A stretch of 64,000 nucleotides of DNA from JBFWRK01 sp050248955 (GTDB lineage Bacteria; Actinomycetota; Acidimicrobiia; Acidimicrobiales; Ilumatobacteraceae). The position numbers and the translations under genes were made by a program. Under the pieces are notes generated by a model. The model was not told where the DNA came from, did no database searches, and saw nothing but the letters and a program-made list of their open reading frames with translations. Each line of letters opens with the position of its first letter. Position 1 is the first letter of the stretch. The DNA is taken from NCBI GenBank assembly GCA_050248955.1, contig JBFWRK010000019.1:17368-81367 (forward strand), given 5' to 3'. Shown piece by piece: positions 57,919 to 64,000 of this stretch.

Positions 57919-59151
57919 ATGGGCCAGCTCGACGACCTGATCGGCCGCTTCGACGTCGACGATCCGGCGTTCATCGCCGATCCGTACCCGGTGCTGAACG
58001 AGCTGCGCGAGGCGACGCCGGTGTTCTGGAACGAGCGGACGAACCAGTGGGTGCTGACCCGGTTCCACGACGTCGCTGCAACGCTCCGCGAGCGACGCCT
58101 GGGTCGCAGCTACTCGCACCTCTACAGCCACGCCGACGTCGGCCGGCCGGAGCCCGATCCGCGATGGGGTGCGTTCCACCAGCACGAGCGGTGGTCGCTG
58201 TTGTGCCTCGAGCCTCCCGACCACACCCGCATCAGGCGCTTGATCTCGAAGGTGTTCACGCCCCGCGCCGTCACGGCGCTGCGTCCCGCGATCGAGCGCT
58301 TCTCCGCCGAGCTGCTCGACCGGTGCGCGGAGCAGGGCGAGTTCGACCTGCTCGCGGACTACGCGCAGCCGTACTCGGTGGCGGTGATCTGCTCGATGCT
58401 CGGCGTGCCACGCGACGACACCCAGCAGTTGCTCGACTGGTCGCACGCGATCGTCAAGATGTACGAGCTCTCGACCACCGACGAGGTCCGCGTCGAAGCG
58501 AACCGGGCGGCGGCGGAGTACATCGACTACACGCAGGCCCTCATCGCCGGCAAACGCCGGTCCCCCGATGGTCTCCTCGTGTCCGAGCTCGTCAAGGTCG
58601 AGGACGAGGGGGACATGCTCACGGAGGACGAGATCGTCTCGACCACGATGGTGCTCGTCGAAGCGGGCCACGAGGCGACGGTCAACACGCTCGGCAACGG
58701 TGTGCGGGCGCTGCTGAAGCATCCCGACGAATGGCAGCGCCTCGTGCGGCGGGAGGTCGAGCCGAAGACCGCGGTGGAGGAGATGCTGCGCTGGGATGCA
58801 CCGTTGCAGCTGTTCGAACGGTGGATCCTGGAGCCGGACGTCGAGATCGCGGGCCAGGCGATGCACGTCGGCCAGGAGGTGGCGATGCTGTTCGGCGCCG
58901 CCGAACGTGACCCGCGACGATTCGACGACCCCGACCGGTTCGACATCGGACGCGGCGACGCCGCGCACATCGGGTTCGGCGGCGGGATCCACTTCTGCGT
59001 CGGCGCACCGCTCGCCCGCCAGGAGATCGAGATCTCCGTCGCCGGCATCGCGACGCGGTTCCCGGGGCTCGCGCTCGCCGCCGAGCCGGACTACCACCCG
59101 ACGTTCGTGATCCGCGGCGTCACCGCGCTCCAGTTGACCGCCGACGGCTGA
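57919..59151 (+). CDS. Cytochrome P450
   Basis: 410 residues, soluble bacterial P450. I-helix oxygen-binding motif VLVEAGHEATVN (A/G-G-x-E/D-x-T), K-helix E-x-x-R in EEMLRWD, and the heme loop FGGGIHFCVGAPLARQEIE with the Cys ligand. Opening DPYPVLNELREATPVFW is typical. Class I enzymes need ferredoxin and reductase, which are not adjacent. Substrate unknown. It shares an intergenic region with the second response regulator. Confidence 0.93.
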   Translation: MGQLDDLIGRFDVDDPAFIADPYPVLNELREATPVFWNERTNQWVLTRFHDVAATLRERRLGRSYSHLYSHADVGRPEPDPRWGAFHQHERWSLLCLEPPDHTRIRRLISKVFTPRAVTALRPAIERFSAELLDRCAEQGEFDLLADYAQPYSVAVICSMLGVPRDDTQQLLDWSHAIVKMYELSTTDEVRVEANRAAAEYIDYTQALIAGKRRSPDGLLVSELVKVEDEGDMLTEDEIVSTTMVLVEAGHEATVNTLGNGVRALLKHPDEWQRLVRREVEPKTAVEEMLRWDAPLQLFERWILEPDVEIAGQAMHVGQEVAMLFGAAERDPRRFDDPDRFDIGRGDAAHIGFGGGIHFCVGAPLARQEIEISVAGIATRFPGLALAAEPDYHPTFVIRGVTALQLTADG

Positions 59152-59179
59152 AGCCGCCGGACGTCCCTGCAGGACCTCG

Positions 59180-59503
59180 TCAGCCGCTCAGTGCCTTGCC
59201 TGCGCAGGTCACGCACGTGTCGACGTCGGGGAGTGCCTCGAGCCGTTCGGGCGCGATCTCCTCACCGCAGCGTACGCACCGACCGTAGGTGCCGTCCGCG
59301 AAGCGGCTCACGGCGCCACGGGCGGCCGCTTCGACGTCACGAGCCGCCTCGAGCAGCATGCGAGTTGCATCGCGGTCCTCCTGGAGGACGCCCGGATCGT
59401 GGAGGAGCTCCTCGTACTGCTGCTCCAGTCGCGCGAGCTGGGCGGTGGCCTGGTCGAGCTCACTCCTGAGGCGCTGTTCGAGGTTGGCAACGTTCGAGCT
59501 CAT
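59180..59503 (-). CDS. TraR/DksA-type zinc-finger protein
   Basis: 107 residues. Coiled-coil helices (NLEQRLRSELDQATAQLARL, then EQQYEELL) followed by RFADGTYGRCVRCGEEIAPE and DTCVTCAGK, a four-cysteine zinc finger (C-x2-C, then C-x2-C) of the DksA/TraR family. Such proteins reach into the RNA polymerase secondary channel; actinobacterial members often lack the DksA acidic tip residues. ATG 59503 preferred. Converges on the P450 gene with a 28-base gap. Confidence 0.87.
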   Translation of the reverse strand: MSSNVANLEQRLRSELDQATAQLARLEQQYEELLHDPGVLQEDRDATRMLLEAARDVEAAARGAVSRFADGTYGRCVRCGEEIAPERLEALPDVDTCVTCAGKALSG

Positions 59504-59665
59504 GAGGACCTCACGGACGGGTCGTCGACGTTCGTCGACGACGGAGTCGGAATGCGACGAGGACCGCATGCTCGAGGCTCGACGTGACGCGAACCCCGAC
59601 CGTACGCGGCCCTCGGCGGCAGCATACCCCCGACGGCCGGACTCCAGTGCGAACGGGCCGGCGAG

Positions 59666-60760
59666 CTACTGCACGATCGAGCGGTCGAAGCCGGCGTGGC
59701 ATCCGAGCACGCCGTCCACGACCTGCGTCACGCCGAGGTCGACGGCGACCGATGCGAGGGAGTACGCCTCGTCGGCCGAGAGGCCCAGGTGGTGCTCCAT
59801 GAACCAGAGCATCTGCTCGCCCGCACCGCGCATCGCTTCGTCGAGGCTCGCGCCGAACCCGTGAGTGAACCAGTGCGTCGGCGTCTCGAGGAACGGTGTC
59901 GTTGCGCCGAAGCCCTTGCGGATCGACACCTGGATCGTCGCGTTCAAGGACGCCTCGATCGCAGTGCCGCAGATCTCGCCGTCGCCCTGGGCGAAGTGTG
60001 GATCGCCGACGTAGAGGTTCGCGCCGGGCACGAACACCGGATAGCACATCGTGGTACCCGGCCCGAGGCGCCACTGATCGACGTTGCCGCCGAAGAAGCC
60101 GGGCGGGATCGACGAGTGCCGTCCGGCATCGGCGGGTGCGACGCCCATGACGCCGAAGTGGGGTCGCACGGGCACGGCCACGTCGCGCCCGAAGCGCTGC
60201 CGAGCGGACTCGTCAGGAGCCGAGATGACACCAGGGAGGTCGTAGAGCGGCCTGGCGGTGAAGTCGAAGCCGAACAACGGACGGGCGACCGGGCTGAACT
60301 CGGCTGGTTCGACGCCGGCCGTGTCGAGCCCGTAGATCGTGATCCGTTCCTTGCCGAAGGTGTCGTACAGGAGTCCCCAATGCGCCGCGCAGTTGGAGCC
60401 GTAGGGCAGCCGGGGGGACATGTCGATGATGCGTACGCAGAGCGTGTCCCCCGGCTCTGCGCCCCGAACCTCGATCGGTCCCGTGAGGATGTGGACGCCG
60501 GGGCCGCGCCGATCCTCGCCGATGGCGTCCCACAGCGCGCGCACGCCGTCGTCCATCAGCAGGTCGGGAGCATCACCGGCGTGATGGGTGACGGCCTCGA
60601 TCTCGACGATGTCACCGTCGTCCACGGCCAGGCATGGGGGCTGATCGCGGTCGATGTACCCCCAGTAGCAGGTCTCGGCCGTCGCTCGGAGCGTGTGGAC
60701 GGCGGGCGACGCGGTCGCCGTCGAGCTGATCGGCGCGAGATCACGAAAGCCGAGGGGCAT
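59666..60760 (-). CDS. Acetamidase/formamidase (FmdA/AmdA) family amidase
   Basis: 364 residues. Family motifs: WDAIGEDRRGPGVHILTGPI, EVRGAEPGDTLCVRIIDMSP, PRPHFGVMGVAPADAG in slightly variant form (VPVRPHFGVMGVAPADAGRH), PPGFFGGNVDQWRLGPGTT, LYVGDPHFAQGDGEICGTAIE. It hydrolyses short amides to acid and ammonia. It extends right up to a divergent ANTAR-domain gene; ANTAR proteins are known controllers of amidase operons, though by antitermination in cis. Confidence 0.9.
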   Translation of the reverse strand: MPLGFRDLAPISSTATASPAVHTLRATAETCYWGYIDRDQPPCLAVDDGDIVEIEAVTHHAGDAPDLLMDDGVRALWDAIGEDRRGPGVHILTGPIEVRGAEPGDTLCVRIIDMSPRLPYGSNCAAHWGLLYDTFGKERITIYGLDTAGVEPAEFSPVARPLFGFDFTARPLYDLPGVISAPDESARQRFGRDVAVPVRPHFGVMGVAPADAGRHSSIPPGFFGGNVDQWRLGPGTTMCYPVFVPGANLYVGDPHFAQGDGEICGTAIEASLNATIQVSIRKGFGATTPFLETPTHWFTHGFGASLDEAMRGAGEQMLWFMEHHLGLSADEAYSLASVAVDLGVTQVVDGVLGCHAGFDRSIVQ

Positions 60761-60848
60761 GTGGCAAACGTACGGACTCGCGGTTTCCGTGACGTTTCCC
60801 GTTTGTTACCGCCCCGAGGATCTCGCGCCGGAGGATGGCGGCTCGCCG

Positions 60849-61202
60849 GTGTCGGGTGCTCGTCCGGTCTCGACGAGCGCCTGGGCGACGTTGCGGAGCT
60901 TCTCGCGGGCGTTCGCGCTGCGCGACCAGGAGCTGGCATCGCTGTTCGCCACGCACGCGTCCGCGATCGTGACGCATGCCGCGGTCGATGCCTCCGCCGA
61001 TCAGATCTCTAGGCGCCTCCAGGAGGCGCTGCAGACGAGAGCGCTCATCGCGCAGGCGCAAGGCGTGCTGATGGGTCGACAAGGGATAACGGCCGACGAG
61101 GCCTACAACATCCTCCGTCGGTTCTCCCGTGCCACCAGCGTCCAATTGAGCGAACGGGCGCGACAGGTCGTGGCCACGGCGCAGAGCACCGGCGATGTTT
61201 GA
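60849..61202 (+). CDS. Short ANTAR-domain RNA-binding regulator (truncated GAF-ANTAR)
   Basis: About 117 residues. The C-terminal ANTAR helices are complete (LQEALQTRALIAQAQGVLMG, then DEAYNILRRFSRATSVQLSE); they bind paired hexaloop hairpins in mRNA. Before them only the last helix and strand of a GAF domain remain (RDQELASLFATHASAIVTHA). Full-length relatives are ~230-250 residues, so it looks shortened. The start is uncertain: GTG 60849, or ATG 60759, which would overlap the formamidase start and adds an AT-richer, non-GAF stretch. Confidence 0.7.
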   Translation: MSGARPVSTSAWATLRSFSRAFALRDQELASLFATHASAIVTHAAVDASADQISRRLQEALQTRALIAQAQGVLMGRQGITADEAYNILRRFSRATSVQLSERARQVVATAQSTGDV

Positions 61203-61431
61203 GTCGCGCGATGACCAACTCGATCAGGACCGGCGCTGCGCCGACCTGTCCGATGCCGATCTCTGGCTTCGCTACTTCGAGCTCGGTGGGATGAGCACGG
61301 CCATCGAGCTCGAGGCATACCTGTACGGAGCGCTGCTCCCGACCGATCACGACGACGACATCGTCGCCCATGCCCTCAACGAGCGATTCGTCGAGCTCGG
61401 GGTGAACCACCCCCCGTACTTCGACGACTGA
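61195..61431 (+). CDS. Small acidic protein following ANTAR
   Basis: 78 residues, unrecognised, acidic (MFESRDDQLDQDRRCADLSD, then ADLWLRYFELGGMSTAIELE and VNHPPYFDD). The ATG overlaps the ANTAR stop by eight bases, so the two are translated together. It has one or two predicted helices and no membrane segment. Confidence 0.8.
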   Translation: MFESRDDQLDQDRRCADLSDADLWLRYFELGGMSTAIELEAYLYGALLPTDHDDDIVAHALNERFVELGVNHPPYFDD

Positions 61432-61509
61432 CGCCTTCCCTCGCCTCGACGCTCGCGCCGGACATCGGCTCGGTGATGCACGGCCGGCGGCGATCATTAC
61501 GATCGTGCG

Positions 61510-63396
61510 ATGGGCTCGCGGCGACTGCGGACGAGTCGCCGCTCCGCTACTGCGAATCGGTCGACAACGACACCCCGCCGGACGCTGGTGATGGGCGTCG
61601 GCTCGCTGTTCGTCGCGGGCGGCCTTGCGTTCGGCGTCGTGTCGCCGCCGGAGCGTTGCCCTGACGTGACCGCGCCGGAGCTGCGGGACGCGGCGGGCGA
61701 AACGGTCGACTGGTTCGTGCGCAACCAGAACGCGGACGGCACGTGGCTCTACCTCTATCGCCCGGAGACCGACACCGTCGTCGACGACTACAACGTCGTG
61801 CGCCACGCGGGTGCTGTGATGGGCCTGTACATGGCCGCCGAGTACGAGATCGACGGTGCGTTCGAGCTTGCCGAGCAGGGGCTCGAGTGGTCGCGACGCG
61901 GCCTCGTGCGGCGTGACGACTGGGCCGCTGTCGGGAGCTCACGAGGGGAGCCGTCGACGGGCGGCACAGCGCTCCTCCTCGCCGCGCTCACGCAGCGTCG
62001 TGAGCAGACCGGCGACGAGCGCGACGACGTGCTGATGGCGGAGCTCGCGCAGTTCCTGATCGGGCAGACGGAGCCGAGCGGCGCGGTGCGATCGAACTAC
62101 GACATGACGACTGGCGTGCCGGTCGACGGCGTCTACTCCAAGTACTACACCGGCGAGGCGTACTGGGCCCTCGTGCGGATGGCGCGGCTCTTCCCCGACG
62201 GACCATGGGGTGAGACCGGCGATCGCATCGGCGCGTACCTGGCGACCCGGCGTGACGATGCCGAGGATCATTGGCCGCGGCTGCCCGATCACTGGGCCGC
62301 CTACGGGTTGGCCGAGACGGCCGCGTCGGGCGACGCCGACCACGACCGGGCGCTGACCGATGCCGAGGTCGCGTACGCGCGGAGCCAGGCGGGGTTGTTC
62401 GGCGCAGCAGTGCGGTGGGTGAGCCAACAGGCGGGTCCGTGGGGTCCGCTGGTCCGGGGCGCGCGCGTTCCTCGAGGTGGCGGCTATGGCGTGGTCGGTG
62501 AGGGGTTGACCGGGTTGTGGCGAGTTGCCGTCGCCGAGCCACGGCTCGCAGACGTCCGCGATGCGATCGGCGCACGGGCGGTCTGCATCGCCGGACTCAT
62601 GATGCGAGCGCAGACCGACGGCGACGAAGCCCTTGCGTTCGCCGCGCCGGACCGCGTGCAGGGTGCGTGGTTCCATGCGGGTGAGACACGGATGGACGAT
62701 CAACAGCACGCGCTCGCGGCGCTGCTGCGCACGATCCCGATCGCCGAGGAGGACCCGCCCGTGCCGGCAGGTGGTGTCGGGCCGTCGGCCTGGCTGTGGA
62801 TGCTCGCGCTCGTGGCGGCGTTCAACCCGCTGCGCGTCGCGTCCGGCGTGGTCCGCAGTTCCGAGCGCGATGGCGAGCGTGACGTCGAGGCCGGAGGCGA
62901 CGGCGACGGTGAGCGGGAGCGCGAGTGGCGAGGACGGGCGGAGGTCGTCGCTGCGGGCGCTGTTGCGGGCTCGGTGCTCGTGCTGCTCGCGGCGATCAGC
63001 AGCGACACGTTGCTCGATGCACTGGACGTGAGCGCTGCCGCGTTTCGCATCGCCGCCGGTGCGGTCGGCACCGTGCTCGGCGCGGCAGCGATGTTCACCC
63101 GCCGGGCACCGGCCGAGCCGGCGCTACCCGGCCGGCGTGCGGCCTTGGTGCCGGTCGCCGTGCCGCTCGTCGCGAACGCAGCGCTCGTCCTGGGCGCGAT
63201 GAGTGCCGCCGCCGATCACGGGTTGCCCGTCGTCGCGGCCGCGCTGGCTGTCGGGACGCTGGTCGCCGTCGCAGTGACGGCCGTTCTGCCTCGAGGTGCG
63301 ACCGGTCGGCTCCTCGCTGTGGCGGCGCGCGCCACGGCAGCCGTCCTCCTGGCCGCCGGCGTGCTGCTGATCGTCGATGGCGTCCTCGCCGTGTGA
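61510..63396 (+). CDS. Large membrane-anchored toroid-like protein of unknown function
   Basis: 628 residues. One N-terminal helix (LVMGVGSLFVAGGLAFGVVS), then ~400 residues that look like an alpha/alpha toroid (glycoside-hydrolase or prenyltransferase-like): DWFVRNQNADGTWLYLYRPE, VVRHAGAVMGLYMAAEYEID, PSTGGTALLLAALTQRR, YYTGEAYWALVRMARLFPDG and RMDDQQHALAALLRTI. A highly charged loop near 455-475 then leads into about five membrane helices at the C-terminus. The repeat of H/Y-x-G-E-A/G-x-A motifs resembles lanthionine-cyclase or hydrolase toroids, but no catalytic set is certain. Confidence 0.75.
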   Translation: MGSRRLRTSRRSATANRSTTTPRRTLVMGVGSLFVAGGLAFGVVSPPERCPDVTAPELRDAAGETVDWFVRNQNADGTWLYLYRPETDTVVDDYNVVRHAGAVMGLYMAAEYEIDGAFELAEQGLEWSRRGLVRRDDWAAVGSSRGEPSTGGTALLLAALTQRREQTGDERDDVLMAELAQFLIGQTEPSGAVRSNYDMTTGVPVDGVYSKYYTGEAYWALVRMARLFPDGPWGETGDRIGAYLATRRDDAEDHWPRLPDHWAAYGLAETAASGDADHDRALTDAEVAYARSQAGLFGAAVRWVSQQAGPWGPLVRGARVPRGGGYGVVGEGLTGLWRVAVAEPRLADVRDAIGARAVCIAGLMMRAQTDGDEALAFAAPDRVQGAWFHAGETRMDDQQHALAALLRTIPIAEEDPPVPAGGVGPSAWLWMLALVAAFNPLRVASGVVRSSERDGERDVEAGGDGDGEREREWRGRAEVVAAGAVAGSVLVLLAAISSDTLLDALDVSAAAFRIAAGAVGTVLGAAAMFTRRAPAEPALPGRRAALVPVAVPLVANAALVLGAMSAAADHGLPVVAAALAVGTLVAVAVTAVLPRGATGRLLAVAARATAAVLLAAGVLLIVDGVLAV

Positions 63397-63420
63397 TGCC
63401 GCTCCTCGCGTGATGCCGGC

Positions 63421-63454
63421 CCTCGGGTGAGCTGCGGCATCGGCTCACCCGAGG
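63421..63454 (+). terminator. 12-bp hairpin before the lysine-rich small gene
   Basis: CCTCGGGTGAGC (63421-63432) pairs exactly with GCTCACCCGAGG (63443-63454), loop of 10 bases, 24 bases after the toroid-protein stop. The right arm is repeated exactly at 63474-63485, next to the ribosome site of the following small gene, so alternative pairing is possible. Confidence 0.7.
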
Positions 63455-63493
63455 GGACGGTGGAGTAAGGTTCGCTCACCCGAGGGAGGGTCC

Positions 63494-63607
63494 ATGCCCG
63501 GCAAGACTCCACAGAAGCCCAGCACGAAGAAGGCCGGTAAGTCGCTCAAAGAGAAGCGCGAGGCCAAGAAGACGAAGAAGGCGGATCGCAAGATCACCGG
63601 CTCCTGA
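63494..63607 (+). CDS. 37-residue lysine-rich protein
   Basis: A short gene with ATG at 63494 and TGA at 63605-63607. The product opens MPGKTPQKPSTKKAGKSLKE and closes ADRKITGS, with about 14 lysines in 37 residues. Very similar lysine-rich small proteins are common, unnamed, in actinobacterial genomes; nucleic-acid or ribosome binding is possible but unshown. The ribosome site GGAGGG (63485-63490) is strong and 3 nt from the ATG. Its own terminator was not seen. Confidence 0.8.
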   Translation: MPGKTPQKPSTKKAGKSLKEKREAKKTKKADRKITGS

Positions 63608-63675
63608 GCGGCTGCGCGGCGGTCGGCGAGATCGGCCGGCGCCGATGCTGTAGACACCGTAGGCCCGTCCTGCGC

Positions 63676-63695
63676 TGGTGTTAGGCACACCTAAC
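63676..63695. promoter_or_regulatory. DtxR/IdeR-type iron box
   Basis: GTTAGGCACACCTAAC (63680-63695) is a perfect 6-bp inverted repeat with a 4-base spacer. The 19-mer at 63676-63694 matches the DtxR consensus (TTAGGTTAGSCTAACCTAA) at 14 of 19 positions, and an overlapping 19-mer from 63681 matches at 12. Overlapping registers are how DtxR/IdeR dimers pair on DNA. It lies 13 bases before the ATG at 63709. Confidence 0.75.
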
Positions 63696-63708
63696 ATCTA
63701 GTCTGTCG

Positions 63709-63840
63709 ATGATGACGGTGCGGTTCGATCAGCTGCGGCTCGCAACGGCGTTGGGGCACACGATCCCGGGACTGACCCTCGAGCTCGGCTGCTGCAACGG
63801 CGACACGCTCTGCGAGCCCGGCGCGCGGCCCAGTCCCGCG
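63709..63840 (+). pseudogene. 5' part of an iron-box-controlled gene, apparently cut by an insertion
   Basis: ATG 63709 (or 63712) opens a frame, MMTVRFDQLRLATALGHTIP, then GLTLELGCCNGDTLCEPGAR, that begins right after the iron box. After about residue 44 the reading becomes Arg/Ser-rich and runs antisense into the transposase end, so the original gene is probably interrupted. The end coordinate given is an estimate of where gene-like sequence fades. The Cys-rich motif GCCNGDTLC is unusual; no family is recognised. It may also be a short intact protein with a different function. Confidence 0.4.
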
Positions 63841-63905
63841 CTCCCCGGGTTCTCTGCTCGCCGACGACTCCCGACCGGTTCTCCGCTCCCATCCGGACGG
63901 CGGAA

Positions 63906-64000
63906 TCAAGCAGTCGGCGCAACGAGGTCGGCGAGTGCTCGTGATGGTTTCATCCAGCCGAGGGTTTGTCGAGGCCGGTTGTTGAGTTTGTAGGCGATGA
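63906..64000 (-). mobile_element. 3' end of an IS30-family-like transposase gene
   Basis: On the minus strand, the last 31 codons of a frame that enters from the right edge read IAYKLNNRPRQTLGWMKPSR, then ALADLVAPTA and stop (TGA at 63908-63906). L-N-x-R-P-R-x-T-L-G-W-x-x-P is the C-terminal signature of IS30-type DDE transposases. The element's left end should lie between about 63840 and 63905, but I could not identify a terminal inverted repeat without the other end. Confidence 0.8.

Overview
The window is a 64 kb, very GC-rich, densely coding chromosomal segment from an actinobacterium. The evidence for the phylum is a mycothiol cysteine ligase (MshC), a phosphatidylinositol-phosphate synthase and PatA-type acyltransferase near thrS and a HIT protein, F420 enzymes (NpdG, two LLM oxidoreductases), an ANTAR protein, a SARP-type regulator, an InhA-like enoyl reductase, and frequent GTG starts and leaderless-looking genes. 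Gene order does not match mycobacteria or streptomycetes as I know them; an Acidimicrobiia-like lineage is my inference and is not proven. No rRNA, tRNA or CRISPR array was seen. Almost no gap between genes exceeds 200 bases.

Left part (1-10.3 kb): the tail of a membrane protein, an ASCH-domain protein and a stomatin-like SPFH protein, then a cobalamin riboswitch driving a six-gene vitamin B12 uptake and salvage operon (btuF-btuC-btuD-cobO-cobU-cobS, mostly with overlapping stop/start codons). A geranylgeranyl-reductase-like flavoprotein, an RsbW-like ATPase, CsbD, an S4 RNA-binding protein and a ROK kinase follow.

10.4-21.7 kb: a 1185-residue SARP-BTAD-ATPase regulator is divergent from a BBE-type FAD oxidase. 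The intergenic region carries three CAAG-centred heptamers at exact 11-bp spacing plus a perfect 10-bp inverted repeat. Next come a GNAT, a secreted/membrane protein ending in a TIR-like YLRSF domain, a cyclase-family protein lacking two metal-site histidines, a VanY peptidase and an acyl-CoA synthetase.

21.7-26.9 kb, the most unusual block: a cytosolic subtilisin (S8) divergent from an operon of ECF sigma factor, a 158-residue unknown protein and a TPR-CHAT caspase-like protease. The layout resembles the protease/sigma-factor output arm of Craspase but has no CRISPR genes.

26.9-43.5 kb: F420 and lipid genes (LLM oxidoreductase, MaoC, acyl-CoA synthetase, FabI, NpdG), mshC, plsC-like, thrS, HIT, DUF4032, an EF-G-like GTPase, pgsA and patA.

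43.5-49.7 kb: an AlkD-like glycosylase, then a leftward operon (acyl-CoA dehydrogenase, Baeyer-Villiger monooxygenase, DUF6285, phosphotransferase) that resembles the LvaA/LvaB/LvaC hydroxyacyl-CoA kinase route, with a divergent TetR regulator and a palindromic operator.

49.7-60 kb: two OmpR-type two-component systems, an HtrA protease, DUF1003, a COG4315 lipoprotein, a second LLM oxidoreductase and a P450. Three divergent promoter regions in this block share the same 26-bp architecture, CTGAAG-N4-CTGAAG-N4-CTTCAG, which suggests one regulon. The right end has a DksA-like protein, formamidase, a short ANTAR protein, a large toroid-like membrane protein, a 37-residue lysine-rich protein, a DtxR-type iron box, and the 3' end of an IS30-type transposase.
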